The notes under the pieces: generated by a model
The model's input: only the letters and a program-made list of their open reading frames with translations
Told to the model about the DNA's origin: nothing
Database searches by the model: none
In this document: positions 1 through 11,553 of the stretch, piece after piece
Layout of the letters: each line of letters opens with the position of its first letter
Position numbering within the stretch: the first letter of the stretch is position 1
NCBI RefSeq assembly: GCF_030406405.1
Contig: NZ_JAUEPL010000020.1
Span: 1 to 64,000 of the forward strand
Reading direction: 5' to 3'
Origin: Streptomyces ficellus
GTDB lineage: Bacteria > Actinomycetota > Actinomycetes > Streptomycetales > Streptomycetaceae
DNA: 64,000 bases
Made by a program: the position numbers and the translations under genes

Positions 1-54
1 CCCGGCCCGGCGTGCCTGCCCGGCCCGGCGCGGCTGCCCGGCCCGGCGCGGCTG
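1..54. repeat. 18-bp tandem repeat, three copies
   Basis: Three consecutive 18-bp units at 1-18, 19-36 and 37-54 have the form CCCGGCCCGGCGCGGCTG; the first copy differs slightly. They are followed by 9-bp units of the form CCCGTCGCG up to about position 95. No gene is supported here. It is one of several GC-rich minisatellites in the window. Confidence 0.8.
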
Positions 55-108
55 CTATGCCCGGCGCGCCCGTCGCGCCCGTCGCGCCCGAGCCGGAACC
101 GGAACCCG

Positions 109-474
109 TCACCGCTTGAGGTGCTCGGCGAGCACGGCCGCGTGGCTGTGCTCCGGTTCCCTGGAGGCCGTGAGCAGCGTGAGCGGGCCCTGCCGGGCCA
201 GCCCGCGCAGCCGGCCGAGCGCCTCGGCCGCCTCCGGAGCGGCGAGCTCGGCCTCGTACCGCTTACGGAACTCCTCGTACGCGCCCTCCGTTCCGTGGTA
301 CCAGCGCCGCAGCTCGGTCGACGGGGTGAGGGACTTGGGCCACTCGTCGATGTGCGCGTCCGCCGTGGACAGCCCGCGCGGCCAGAGCCGGTCGACGAGG
401 ACCCGCAGCCCGTCGTCCGGCCGGGCCGGATCGTAGACGCGGCGAATCCGCAAGGGGTGTGCGGTTCGTGCCAT
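109..474 (-). CDS. DUF488 family protein (YeaO-like)
   Basis: A 121-residue protein beginning MARTAHPLRIRRVYDP, with the family's conserved VDRLWPRGLS segment near residues 27-36, a WPKSLTPS segment near 45-52 and an RRWYHG segment near 56-61. This matches the short DUF488/YeaO family in both length and motifs. The biochemical function of the family is not established. The ATG lies at 472-474, and the gene sits 9 bp downstream of the ferredoxin reductase on the same strand, so it may be the last gene of that transcript. Nothing in the sequence ties it to choline metabolism, and it may be an unrelated passenger. Confidence 0.85.
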   Translation of the reverse strand: MARTAHPLRIRRVYDPARPDDGLRVLVDRLWPRGLSTADAHIDEWPKSLTPSTELRRWYHGTEGAYEEFRKRYEAELAAPEAAEALGRLRGLARQGPLTLLTASREPEHSHAAVLAEHLKR

Positions 475-483
475 ATATCCAGG

Positions 484-1725
484 TTAGGCGGCGGAGGCAG
501 GCTGGGCAGTCCGGGCGAGTTCGCGGCGTATCCGCATGAAGGGGCGGGGCCGGTCGACGGCCAGTGCCGCCGTCGTGACGCCGTCGCGCTCGTACAGGGC
601 GAGGAAACCGTCCCCTCCCGTGGAGCCCTCGGCGATACGGACGGTGTCGCCGTCGCGGCGCCGTCCCGCGAACTGGATGCGGGAGCCGTACTGGTCCGAC
701 CAGAAGTAGGGAAGCGGCCGGGCGCGGTCGACGGTCCGCCCGGCGAGCAGGTTGCGTACGGCGACGGCCGGCTGCTGGGTGGCGCTGGTCCAGTGTTCGG
801 CGCGCACCCCGCCGACCCTGGCCACGTCACCGACGGCCACCACCCGCGGCAGCGCGGTGACGCAGCCGTCGTCGCAGAGCACGCCGTCGCCGAGCGCGAG
901 CGTGGAGCCCGCGAGCCAGCCGGTGTTGGGTACGGCTCCGATGCCGACGACGACCACGTCGGCGGGCAGCCGTCGCCCGTCGCCCAGTTCGACCGCGGTG
1001 ACGGCCGGCGTGCCGTGCAGGCGGGCCACCGGCGCGCCGGTGATCAGCCGTGTTCCGCCGCGCGGGTGCAGCGCGGCGCACACCTCGGCCATCTCGCGGC
1101 CGAGCTGGGGGACGAGCGGGAGCGGGGCGGCTTCCACGACCGTGACGTCATGGCCGAGCGTGGCGCACGAGGAGGCCGTCTCGGCGCCGATGAAGCCGCC
1201 GCCGATGACGACCACGCGGCGCGGCCCGCCGGCCAGTTCGGCCCGCAGGGCCCGGGCGTCGTCGAGGGTACGGAGGGTGTGGACGCCGGCGAGGGCGGCG
1301 CCCCCGGGCAGTCGGCGGGCGGACGCGCCTGTCGCGATGACGACGCCATCGGTCGATACCGTGCGCCCGTCCTCCAGCAGTACGGTGCGGCCGCGCGGGT
1401 CAAGGCCACGCGCGCGGGTGCCGAGCAGCCACTCGGCGGCCAGTTGGCCCTCCTCCTCGGCGTCGGTGAGGGCGAGGTGCCCCTCGTCCGCCCCGCCGCC
1501 GGTAGAGCCGGTCGAACCGGTAGAGCCGGTCTGACCTGTCGCGCCGGCCGAACCGGTCGAGCCGGTCGAGCCGGTGAGGAACTCCTTGGACAGCGGCGGC
1601 CGGTCGTACGGCCGGTGCGGCTCCTCCCCCACGATCACCAGGCGTCCGTCGAACCCCTGGGCGCGCAGCTCACGGGCCGCGTACAGGCCGGCGAGCGAGG
1701 CGCCGACCACGGTCACGGTCCTCAT
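484..1725 (-). CDS. FAD-dependent ferredoxin reductase with Thr-Gly-Ser repeat insertion
   Basis: About 413 residues. An N-terminal FAD-binding fold starts at residue 1 (MRTVTVVGASLAGLYAARE). A second Rossmann motif (VVVIGGGFIGAETA) and the FAD-binding VVAVGDVAR segment follow, and the C-terminus is of the reductase type. This is the architecture of NAD(P)H:ferredoxin reductases of Rieske oxygenase systems. The ATG at 1723-1725 overlaps the stop of the upstream Rieske ferredoxin gene (ATGA), which indicates translational coupling. The open frame extends further upstream, but that extension lies inside the ferredoxin gene and looks non-native. Residues 51-78, just after the conserved DRPPLSKEFL segment, are a Thr-Gly-Ser-rich repeat that relatives of this family normally lack. 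Its likely role is passing electrons to the ferredoxin that serves the betaine monooxygenase at 8929. Confidence 0.85.
   Translation of the reverse strand: MRTVTVVGASLAGLYAARELRAQGFDGRLVIVGEEPHRPYDRPPLSKEFLTGSTGSTGSAGATGQTGSTGSTGSTGGGADEGHLALTDAEEEGQLAAEWLLGTRARGLDPRGRTVLLEDGRTVSTDGVVIATGASARRLPGGAALAGVHTLRTLDDARALRAELAGGPRRVVVIGGGFIGAETASSCATLGHDVTVVEAAPLPLVPQLGREMAEVCAALHPRGGTRLITGAPVARLHGTPAVTAVELGDGRRLPADVVVVGIGAVPNTGWLAGSTLALGDGVLCDDGCVTALPRVVAVGDVARVGGVRAEHWTSATQQPAVAVRNLLAGRTVDRARPLPYFWSDQYGSRIQFAGRRRDGDTVRIAEGSTGGDGFLALYERDGVTTAALAVDRPRPFMRIRRELARTAQPASAA
1492..1575. repeat. Intragenic 9-bp repeat tract coding Thr-Gly-Ser units
   Basis: An array of about nine imperfect 9-bp units encodes repeated TGS/TGA/TGQ tripeptides, residues 51-78 of the ferredoxin reductase. 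The frame is kept, so the tract would form a flexible surface loop. It resembles the other minisatellites in this window. Confidence 0.85.
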
Positions 1726-2042
1726 GCCGCGGTGCCCTCCTGTACGGCCGGACGGACGTGGATCACTCCGTCGCTGACGGTCACCTGGTGGGTACGGACC
1801 GGGCGCCGGGCGGGCAGGCAGGTCGGCTGCCCGGTGCGGAGATCGAATGAGGCGGCGTGGAGCGGGCATTCGACCAGACAGCCTTCCAGCCATCCCTCCG
1901 ACAGAGAGGCGTCCTGGTGGCTGCAGGTGTCGTCGATGGCGTACAGCTCGCCATCGGCGTTGAACACCGCGATGGGCGGTGTGGTGTCGATGCGGATGGA
2001 TTCACCCACGGGAAGGTCTTCCAGGCGGCAGACGGGAATCAC
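1722..2042 (-). CDS. Rieske [2Fe-2S] ferredoxin
   Basis: A 106-residue small Rieske protein. The cluster ligands are visible as C40-S-H42 and C59-P-L-H62, followed by the AASFDLRTG segment typical of Rieske ferredoxins. I chose the GTG at 2040-2042, giving VIPVCRLEDLPVG, because a GAGGGGGG-like ribosome-binding site precedes it and homologues begin close to this point. The longer ATG start at 2096 would run into the operator region. The gene is coupled to the reductase through an ATGA overlap. It is predicted to be the electron carrier of a three-component Rieske oxygenase, with the oxygenase encoded at 8929-10059. Confidence 0.87.
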   Translation of the reverse strand: MIPVCRLEDLPVGESIRIDTTPPIAVFNADGELYAIDDTCSHQDASLSEGWLEGCLVECPLHAASFDLRTGQPTCLPARRPVRTHQVTVSDGVIHVRPAVQEGTAA

Positions 2043-2090
2043 GGGCCCCCCTCTTGGTCCAGACTCTTGGGTAACATGACGTTTCACATG

Positions 2091-2118
2091 GCGCACGAGG
2101 GAGCGCTATGCGCAACAG
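2091..2118. promoter_or_regulatory. Operator-like motif A between Rieske ferredoxin and IclR genes
   Basis: The motif reads GCGCA-N6-AGCGC-N3-GCGCAACAG. The same 19 fixed bases with identical spacing occur at 3523-3550 in front of the catabolic operon. Two GCGCA blocks lie 19 bp apart and enclose a GCGC-N3-GCGC imperfect palindrome. Its position between divergent genes, beside an IclR regulator, suggests an IclR binding site and autoregulation. This is inference from the sequence alone. Confidence 0.7.
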
Positions 2119-2199
2119 AATCCGGTCGGGATGCCCGCCGCGTCAAGGGCTTCCCGAAGATGCGGCCCGAACGGGCCGCAAGGTGGTGAGAGTTGAGCT

Positions 2200-3018
2200 A
2201 TGACCCGCAACCAGACAGTGGCTGACCAGACCGAGGAGAGCCGGGAGCGGACTCCCAAGGGAGCGGCGGGCGCGATCCAGTCGGTGGACCGCGCGGTGAG
2301 CGTCCTGGAGATCCTCGCGCGGCACGGCGAGGCCGGTGTCACCGACATCGCCGACGAGCTGGACGTACACAAGTCGACGGCCTTCCGGCTGCTCGGTGTG
2401 CTGGAGAACCGGGGCCTGGTCTCACAGGCCCAGGACCGCGGCAAATACTTCCTGGGAGCCGGCGTCCTGCGCCTGGCGGGGGCGGCGGCAGTACGCCTGG
2501 ACATCTCCCAGGAGGGCGCCCCCGTCTGCCGGGAACTCGCCGACGAACTGGGCGAGACGGTCAACATCGCGGTGCTGGACGACGACGCCGCGGTCAACAT
2601 CATGCAGGCGCGCGGCCCCGCGTCCGTCACGGCGCAGAACTGGCTGGGCAGACGCACCCCGCTGCACGCCACCTCCAGCGGCAAGGTGCTGCTCGCGCAC
2701 CTGCCGCTCACGCTGCGCGAAGGGCTGCTAGCGCGGGCGCTGCCGAGGTTCACCGAGCACACGGTGACCAGCGCCGGGATGCTGCGCGGCGAGCTGGAGG
2801 CCGTGCACGCGCAGGGATTCGCGCTGGCGGCGGAGGAGCTGGAGCTGGGGCTGAACGCGGCGGCCGCGCCCGTGCGGGCCCACGACGGCAAGGTGATCGG
2901 CGCGCTGAGCGTGTCGGGCCCGGCGTACCGGCTGGCGCGGGACCGGCTGCCGGAGCTGGCGCGGCGCACGGTGAAGGCGGCCGACGAACTGTCGCGGCGG
3001 ATGGGGTACGGCTTCTGA
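2200..3018 (+). CDS. IclR family transcriptional regulator
   Basis: 272 residues. An N-terminal winged helix-turn-helix lies at about residues 27-90 (AIQSVDRAVSVLEILARHG, then DELDVHKSTAFRLLGVLENR), followed by the IclR effector-binding domain to the C-terminus, including the GRRTPLHATSSGKVLLA segment. This is the full family length. The gene is divergent from the ferredoxin genes and precedes the choline/betaine operon. Matching motifs upstream of both units suggest that it controls them. Its effector is unknown; choline, betaine or a demethylation product would fit. In Pseudomonas the equivalent pathway is controlled by the AraC-type GbdR, so IclR control would be a different arrangement. 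Confidence 0.92.
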   Translation: MTRNQTVADQTEESRERTPKGAAGAIQSVDRAVSVLEILARHGEAGVTDIADELDVHKSTAFRLLGVLENRGLVSQAQDRGKYFLGAGVLRLAGAAAVRLDISQEGAPVCRELADELGETVNIAVLDDDAAVNIMQARGPASVTAQNWLGRRTPLHATSSGKVLLAHLPLTLREGLLARALPRFTEHTVTSAGMLRGELEAVHAQGFALAAEELELGLNAAAAPVRAHDGKVIGALSVSGPAYRLARDRLPELARRTVKAADELSRRMGYGF

Positions 3019-3512
<494 letters not shown>

Positions 3513-3522
3513 GTTCCCCGTC

Positions 3523-3550
3523 GCGCAACACATAGCGCATTGCGCAACAG
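3523..3550. promoter_or_regulatory. Operator-like motif B before the betaine operon
   Basis: GCGCA-N6-AGCGC-N3-GCGCAACAG, a second copy of the motif at 2091-2118 with the same spacing. It lies between the candidate -10 box and the GTG start at 3565, the usual place for a repressor site. Probable binding site of the adjacent IclR regulator. Confidence 0.7.
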
Positions 3551-3564
3551 CAGAGGAGTCTGTC

Positions 3565-4650
3565 GTGCCGCATGAGGTCCGTGCCGTCGTCGCCGTGAAG
3601 AAGGGCGCACCCGTCGAGGTGCAGACGATCGTGGTTCCCGATCCGGGACCCGGTGAGGTGCTCGTCTCCGTCCAGGCCTGCGGGGTCTGCCATACGGATC
3701 TGCACTACCGGGAGGGCGCCATCAACGACGACTTCCCGTTCCTCCTCGGCCACGAGGCGGCCGGCACGGTCGAGTCCGTGGGCGACGGCGTCAGCGGCCT
3801 GGCCCCCGGCGACTATGTGGTCATCGCCTGGCGGGCCCCGTGCGGGGACTGCCGGTCCTGCCGCCGCGGCCGCCCCTGGTACTGCTTCGACTCCCGCAAC
3901 GCCGCCCAGCCCATGACGCTGCTGGACGGCACGCCCCTGTCGCCCGCGCTCGGCATCGGCGCGTTCGCCGAGAAGACACTGGTCGCCGCCGGGCAGGCGG
4001 TGAAGATCGACCCGGCCGCCCGGCCGGAGGCGGCGGGGCTCATCGGCTGTGGGGTGATGGCCGGTTACGGCGCGGCGGTGAACACCGGCAACGTCGGCCG
4101 GGGCGACACCGTCGCCGTCATCGGCTGCGGCGGGGTCGGCGACGCCGCCATCGCGGGTGCCTCACTGGCCGGGGCGCGGCGCGTGATCGCCGTCGACATC
4201 GACGACCGCAAGCTCGACGCGGCCACCGCCTTCGGCGCGACGCACACGGTCAACTCCCGTGGTACGGACCCGGTCGAGGCGGTACGCGAGCTCACCGGCG
4301 GCTTCGGGGTGGACGTCGCGATCGACGCGGTGGGGCGCCCCGAGACGTACCGGCAGGCCTTCTACATGCGCGACCACGCGGGAGTGCTGGTGCAGGTGGG
4401 CGTGCCCGACCCGGACATGCGGATCGACCTGCCCCTCATCGACCTGTTCTCGCGCGGCGGCGCGCTGAAGTCGTCCTGGTACGGGGACTGCCTGCCCAGC
4501 CGGGACTTCCCCATCCTCATCGACCAGTACCTGAGCGGCCGCCTGGACCTGGGCGCGTTCGTCACCGAGACGATCGCCCTGGACCAGGTCGAGAGCGCCT
4601 TCGCGAAGATGCACCGCGGCGAGGTCCTGCGCTCGGTGGTCGTCCTGTGA
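3565..4650 (+). CDS. mscR: S-(hydroxymethyl)mycothiol dehydrogenase (zinc MDR family)
   Basis: A 361-residue zinc alcohol dehydrogenase, the usual length for mycothiol-dependent formaldehyde dehydrogenase. Catalytic zinc residues are C42 ([11 protein letters not shown]) and H63 (GHEAAG). The structural zinc lobe is [17 protein letters not shown], and the NAD motif is [11 protein letters not shown]. The GTG at 3565 is chosen because AGAGGAG lies 6 bp upstream and homologues start with VRAVVA-like segments here; the earlier ATG at 3511 overlaps the promoter. The enzyme oxidises the mycothiol adduct of formaldehyde. Formaldehyde is the by-product of demethylating betaine, dimethylglycine and sarcosine, which fits its place as first gene of the operon. 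Confidence 0.9.
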   Translation: MPHEVRAVVAVKKGAPVEVQTIVVPDPGPGEVLVSVQACGVCHTDLHYREGAINDDFPFLLGHEAAGTVESVGDGVSGLAPGDYVVIAWRAPCGDCRSCRRGRPWYCFDSRNAAQPMTLLDGTPLSPALGIGAFAEKTLVAAGQAVKIDPAARPEAAGLIGCGVMAGYGAAVNTGNVGRGDTVAVIGCGGVGDAAIAGASLAGARRVIAVDIDDRKLDAATAFGATHTVNSRGTDPVEAVRELTGGFGVDVAIDAVGRPETYRQAFYMRDHAGVLVQVGVPDPDMRIDLPLIDLFSRGGALKSSWYGDCLPSRDFPILIDQYLSGRLDLGAFVTETIALDQVESAFAKMHRGEVLRSVVVL

Positions 4651-5273
4651 CCCGCGACAGCGGTGTACGGGCCGAACGTCTGGTCACCTCCGGCACGTTC
4701 AGCCTCGACGGGGAGACGTTCGACGTCGACAACAACGTGTGGCTCGTCGGGGACGACGACGAGGTGCTGATCGTCGACGCCGCCCACGACGCGCCCGCGA
4801 TCGCGGCGGCCGTCGCGGGGCGCCGGGTCACCGCCATCGTGTGCACCCACGGCCACGACGACCACATCGGCGCGGCGCCCGCCCTCGCCGACGCCACGGG
4901 CGCGCCCGTCCTGCTGCACCCCGCCGACCGCGAGCTGTGGGACACCGTCCACCCGGGGCGCAAGCCGGACGGCGAACTGCGCGACGGGCAGCCGCTGCTC
5001 GTCGCCGGGGTGGAGGCACGGGTGCTGCACACGCCCGGGCACACCTGGGGCGCGTGCAGCCTCCACGTGCCGTTCCTGGACGCCGTGTTCAGCGGCGACA
5101 CGCTGTTCCACGGCGGTCCGGGGGCGACCGGCCGCTCGTACTCCGACCACCCGACGATCCTGGCGTCCATCCGCCGGAGGCTGCTGACCCTGCCCGGCGG
5201 CACCGTCGTCCACACCGGGCACGGCCCGGACACCACCATCGCCGCCGAGCGGCCGAACGTACCCACCGTGTAG
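4647..5273 (+). CDS. MBL-fold hydrolase coupled to the mycothiol dehydrogenase
   Basis: 208 residues starting at the GTG that overlaps the previous stop (GTGA). The metal-binding motif THGHDDH, the later HTPGHTWG and FSGDTLF motifs and a C-terminal HTGHGPDT give the complete glyoxalase II-like metallo-beta-lactamase ligand set. Hydrolases of this type commonly sit directly after mscR in actinomycetes. A role in hydrolysing S-formylmycothiol or a related thioester to formate and mycothiol is plausible but is inferred from context. Confidence 0.88.
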   Translation: MTRDSGVRAERLVTSGTFSLDGETFDVDNNVWLVGDDDEVLIVDAAHDAPAIAAAVAGRRVTAIVCTHGHDDHIGAAPALADATGAPVLLHPADRELWDTVHPGRKPDGELRDGQPLLVAGVEARVLHTPGHTWGACSLHVPFLDAVFSGDTLFHGGPGATGRSYSDHPTILASIRRRLLTLPGGTVVHTGHGPDTTIAAERPNVPTV

Positions 5274-7751
<2,478 letters not shown>

Positions 7752-7763
7752 GGAGGACGATCC

Positions 7764-8918
7764 GTGTCACCCACCTATGACGTCATCGTGGTCGGCCTCG
7801 GCGGGATGGGCAGCGCCGCCGCCCACCACCTGTCCGCGCGGGGCGCCCGCGTGCTGGGCCTGGAGAAGTTCGGCCCGGTCCACAACCGGGGCTCCAGCCA
7901 CGGCGGCTCCCGCATCACCCGCCAGTCGTACTTCGAGGACCCGGCCTACGTGCCGCTGCTGCTGCGCGCCTACGAGCTGTACGAGCGACTGGAGCGCGAC
8001 ACCGGGCGCGACATCGCCACCCTGTGCGGCGGCCTGATGCTCGGCCGCCCGGACTCCCGTACCGTCGCCGGATCGCTGCTGTCGGCCGAGCGGTGGGGCC
8101 TGCCGCACGAGATGCTCGACGCCACGGAGATCCGCCGCCGCTTCCCGACCCTGACACCCGGCGACGGCGAGGTGGCGCTGTACGAGCGGCGGGCCGGCCT
8201 GCTCCGCCCGGAGAACACGGTCGCCGCCCACCTCCAGCTCGCCACCCGCGCCGGCGCGGACCTGCACTTCGAGGAGCCGCTGCTGCGCTGGGAGCCGTAC
8301 CGCGACGGCGTGCGCGTCCACACCGCCGAGAACACCTACACGGCCGGGCAGTTGGTGATCTGCCCGGGCGCGTGGGCACCGCGGCTGCTCACCGACCTGG
8401 ACGTGCCGTTCACCATCGAACGGCAGGTCATGTACTGGTTCCAGCCCGAGGGCGGCACCGGGCCCTTCGTCCCGGAGAACCACCCCGTCTACATCTGGCA
8501 GGACGCGGACGACGTCCAGATCTACGGGTTCCCGGCGATCGACGGCCCGGAGCTGGGCGCCAAGGTGGCCTTCTTCCGCAGGGGCACCGTCTGCACCCCG
8601 GAGACCATCGAGCGGACCGTGCACGCCCACGAGGTGGTGGCGATGGCCGGCCAAGCCGCCCGGCTGCTCCCGGCCCTCCCCGGCCGCTTCCTGAAGGCCG
8701 CGACCTGCATGTACTCCAACACGCCCGACGAGCACTTCGTGATCGCCCGCCACCCGCGGCACCCGGAGTCGGTCACCGTCGCCTGCGGATTCTCCGGGCA
8801 CGGCTTCAAGTTCGTGCCGGTCGTCGGCGAGATCGTCGCCGACCTCGCGCTGACCGGCACCACGGACCACCCCATCGAGCTCTTCGACCCCCGACGCCTG
8901 ACCGCGTTGTCCGCATAG
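7764..8918 (+). CDS. Monomeric sarcosine oxidase / N-methyl amino acid oxidase
   Basis: 384 residues, the normal length of monomeric sarcosine and N-methyltryptophan oxidases. The FAD motif is [17 protein letters not shown] at residues 6-22. The family's flavin-attachment cysteine is visible in the segment [12 protein letters not shown] near residue 315. The GTG start is preceded by GAGGAGGA. In context it should oxidise sarcosine to glycine, releasing formaldehyde and hydrogen peroxide. A wider N-methyl amino acid substrate range cannot be excluded. Confidence 0.88.
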   Translation: MSPTYDVIVVGLGGMGSAAAHHLSARGARVLGLEKFGPVHNRGSSHGGSRITRQSYFEDPAYVPLLLRAYELYERLERDTGRDIATLCGGLMLGRPDSRTVAGSLLSAERWGLPHEMLDATEIRRRFPTLTPGDGEVALYERRAGLLRPENTVAAHLQLATRAGADLHFEEPLLRWEPYRDGVRVHTAENTYTAGQLVICPGAWAPRLLTDLDVPFTIERQVMYWFQPEGGTGPFVPENHPVYIWQDADDVQIYGFPAIDGPELGAKVAFFRRGTVCTPETIERTVHAHEVVAMAGQAARLLPALPGRFLKAATCMYSNTPDEHFVIARHPRHPESVTVACGFSGHGFKFVPVVGEIVADLALTGTTDHPIELFDPRRLTALSA

Positions 8919-8928
8919 GGAGCCAGCC

Positions 8929-10059
8929 GTGACGACAACACCCCTGTCCCCCAGCCTGATAGCGACGCTCCCCGGCCACTACTACACCGACCCCGCCGTC
9001 TTCCGGCAGGAGCAGGAGCGGCTCTTCGAGTCCCTGTGGTTCTGCGCGGTGCGCAGCGCCGACCTCGACAAGCCCGGCGCGTTCCGTACGGTCCAGGTGG
9101 GCCGCGAGAGCGTCGTCGTCACCCGCAACCGGGCCGGCGAGCTGCGCGCCTTCCTCAACATCTGCCGTCACCGGGGCGCCCGGCTGTGCCTGGAGGAATC
9201 CGGCGAGGTGCGCCGCACCCTCCAGTGCCCGTACCACGCCTGGACGTACGACCTGGACGGCACGCTGGTGGCGGCGCCGAACCTGACGAAGATGCCCGAC
9301 GTCGACCGCACCGCGTACGGCCTGGTGGGCGTGGAGCTGCGCGAGTGGCTGGGGTACGCCTGGGTGTGCCTCGCCGACGAGCCGCCGTCCTTCGAGGAGA
9401 CGGTGATCGGCGCGGCGGTGGAGCGGCTCGGGGACGCGGCGTCCATCGAGCGCTACCGGGTCGAGGATCTCGCGCTCGGCCGCCGCGTCACCTACGACGT
9501 GAAGGCGAACTGGAAGCTCATCGTCGAGAACTTCATGGAGTGCTACCACTGCGCGACCATCCACCCCGAACTGACCGATGTGCTGCCGGAGTTCGCGGAC
9601 GGCTACGCGGCGCAGTATTACGTGGGCCACGGCGCCGAGTTCGGTGACGGCGTCAAGGGCTTCACGGTCGACGGCAGCGAGGGCTTCGGCAGGCTGCCGG
9701 AGGTCGCCGACGACCAGGACCGCCGGTATTACGCGATCACGGTCAAGCCGACGGTCTTCGTCAACCTCGTCCCGGACCATGTGATCCTGCACCGGATGTT
9801 CCCGCTCGCCGAGGACCGCACGGTCGTGGAGTGCGACTGGCTGTACGCGCCCGAGGTCGTCGCGTCGGGCGCGGACGTGTCCAAGTCGGTGGAACTGTTC
9901 CACCGGGTCAACGTCCAGGACTTCGACGCGTGCGAGCGCACCCAGCCGGCGATGGCCTCCCGCGCCTACCGGACCGGCGGGGTGCTGGTGCCGACCGAGC
10001 ACCACATCTCGCTCTTCCACACCTGGCTCACCGAACGGCTGGGAGGCGCCGGTGCCTGA
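8929..10059 (+). CDS. gbcA: Rieske-type glycine betaine monooxygenase, oxygenase component
   Basis: 376 residues. The Rieske domain carries the C-R-H and C-P-Y-H ligands (NICRHRGARLC and LQCPYHAWTYDLDG). The catalytic iron site is in the segment ENFMECYHCATIHPEL, the 2-His pattern of ring-hydroxylating oxygenase alpha subunits. The sequence type matches GbcA and choline monooxygenase-like enzymes that remove a methyl group from quaternary amines. Flanking genes for dimethylglycine, sarcosine and betaine aldehyde metabolism support glycine betaine as substrate. Its electron partners are probably the Rieske ferredoxin and reductase at 484-2042. Proline betaine or carnitine are possible alternative substrates. 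Confidence 0.83.
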   Translation: MTTTPLSPSLIATLPGHYYTDPAVFRQEQERLFESLWFCAVRSADLDKPGAFRTVQVGRESVVVTRNRAGELRAFLNICRHRGARLCLEESGEVRRTLQCPYHAWTYDLDGTLVAAPNLTKMPDVDRTAYGLVGVELREWLGYAWVCLADEPPSFEETVIGAAVERLGDAASIERYRVEDLALGRRVTYDVKANWKLIVENFMECYHCATIHPELTDVLPEFADGYAAQYYVGHGAEFGDGVKGFTVDGSEGFGRLPEVADDQDRRYYAITVKPTVFVNLVPDHVILHRMFPLAEDRTVVECDWLYAPEVVASGADVSKSVELFHRVNVQDFDACERTQPAMASRAYRTGGVLVPTEHHISLFHTWLTERLGGAGA

Positions 10060-11524
10060 TCTCTTCATCGGCGGGGCGTGGACCAGACCCCGCGACGAAC
10101 GCACCCGTGAGATCCGCTGCCCCGCCGACTCCACGCTCGTCGGCGAGGTGGACGAGGCGGGCGGCAAGGACACGGCGGACGCCATCGCCGCGGCGCGCCG
10201 CGCCTTCGACGAGGGCCCGTGGCCCCACACGCCCGCCGCCGCCCGCGGTGACCTGCTGCTGCGCGTGGCGGACCTGCTCGTACGGGACAAGGAGGCGCTG
10301 GCGCGCGCCGAGTCGCTGGACACCGGGAAGCGGCTGGTGGAGAGCCGGTACGACATCGACGACGTGGTGAACTGCTTCCGCTACTTCGGGCGGCTGGCCG
10401 CGACCGAGACGGGCCGGGTCGTGGAGACCGGGTCGGCTACGGCCGAGAGCCGGGTGGTGTACGAGCCGGCCGGGGTGTGCGCCCTCATCACTCCGTGGAA
10501 CTATCCGCTGCTCCAGACGGCGTGGAAGGTGGCCCCGGCGCTGGCGGCGGGCAACACCTTCGTCCTCAAGCCGAGCGAGCTGACCCCGCACACGGCGATC
10601 CACCTCATGCGGCTGCTGGCGGAGGCGGGCCTTCCGGGCGGCGCCGCCAATCTGGTCCTGGGGGCCGGGCCGGAGGCGGGCGCGCCGCTCGCGGACCATC
10701 CGGACGTGGACCTGCTCTCCTTCACGGGCGGTCTGGCCACCGGCCGCCGGCTGATGGCGGCGGCCGCCGGGACGGTGAAGAAGGTGGCCCTCGAACTGGG
10801 CGGCAAGAACCCGAACATCGTGTTCGCGGACGCCGGTTTCGAGGCGGCGGTGGACATGGCGCTGACGGCCGTGTTCCTGCACTCGGGGCAGGTGTGCTCG
10901 GCCGGGGCGCGGCTGCTGGTGGAGGACTCGCTCCATGACCGGTTCGTGGACGAGGTGGTACGGCGGGCCGGGGAGATCCGGTTGGGCGGGCCGTTCGACG
11001 AGCGGGCGCAGACGGGGCCGCTGATCTCGGCCGCGCACCGCGCGAAGGTCGAGGCGTACGTGGCGGGGGGCCTGGCCGAGGGGGCGGTGCTGCGCTGCGG
11101 TGGCGCGCGGCCCGAAGGCCCCGCGTACGACGACGGCTTCTACTACCTGCCGACGGTCCTGGACGAGTGCCGCTCGGACATGTCGGTCGTACGGGAGGAG
11201 TCGTTCGGCCCGGTCCTGACGGTGGAACGTTTCCGCGACGGGGACGAGGACGGGGCCGTACGGCTGGCCAACGACACCGTCTACGGGCTCGCGGGGGCGG
11301 TGTGGACCGGCGACGAGGCCCGGGCGGCGCGGGTGGCGTCCCGGCTGCGGCTGGGCACCGTGTGGATCAACGACTACCACCCGTATCTGCCCCAGGCCGA
11401 GTGGGGCGGGTTCAAGCAGTCGGGCACGGGGCGTGAACTCGGACCGGCCGGCCTCGCCGAGTACCGCGAGGCCAAGCACATCTGGCGCAACACCGCTCCC
11501 ACCGCCCAGGGTTGGTTCGCCTGA
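10052..11524 (+). CDS. betB: Betaine aldehyde dehydrogenase
   Basis: A 490-residue NAD(P)-dependent aldehyde dehydrogenase. The ALELGGKNPNIVF motif carries the general base Glu, SGQVCSAGARL holds the catalytic Cys, and TPWNYPLLQTAWKVAPALAAG is the conserved cofactor-side segment. The GTG start overlaps the end of the monooxygenase gene by 8 bp. With the choline oxidase-like gene downstream, the expected reaction is betaine aldehyde to glycine betaine. Sequence alone cannot exclude a related aminoaldehyde substrate. Confidence 0.87.
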   Translation: MPDLFIGGAWTRPRDERTREIRCPADSTLVGEVDEAGGKDTADAIAAARRAFDEGPWPHTPAAARGDLLLRVADLLVRDKEALARAESLDTGKRLVESRYDIDDVVNCFRYFGRLAATETGRVVETGSATAESRVVYEPAGVCALITPWNYPLLQTAWKVAPALAAGNTFVLKPSELTPHTAIHLMRLLAEAGLPGGAANLVLGAGPEAGAPLADHPDVDLLSFTGGLATGRRLMAAAAGTVKKVALELGGKNPNIVFADAGFEAAVDMALTAVFLHSGQVCSAGARLLVEDSLHDRFVDEVVRRAGEIRLGGPFDERAQTGPLISAAHRAKVEAYVAGGLAEGAVLRCGGARPEGPAYDDGFYYLPTVLDECRSDMSVVREESFGPVLTVERFRDGDEDGAVRLANDTVYGLAGAVWTGDEARAARVASRLRLGTVWINDYHPYLPQAEWGGFKQSGTGRELGPAGLAEYREAKHIWRNTAPTAQGWFA

Positions 11525-11553
11525 TCCGACCTCTCCCCCCTCAGGAGTAGCTC

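Noticed and set aside
3840..4646. N-terminal extension of the MBL hydrolase
   Set aside because: The added Arg/Pro-rich translation is a shadow of the mycothiol dehydrogenase. The GTGA overlap gives a normal-length enzyme.
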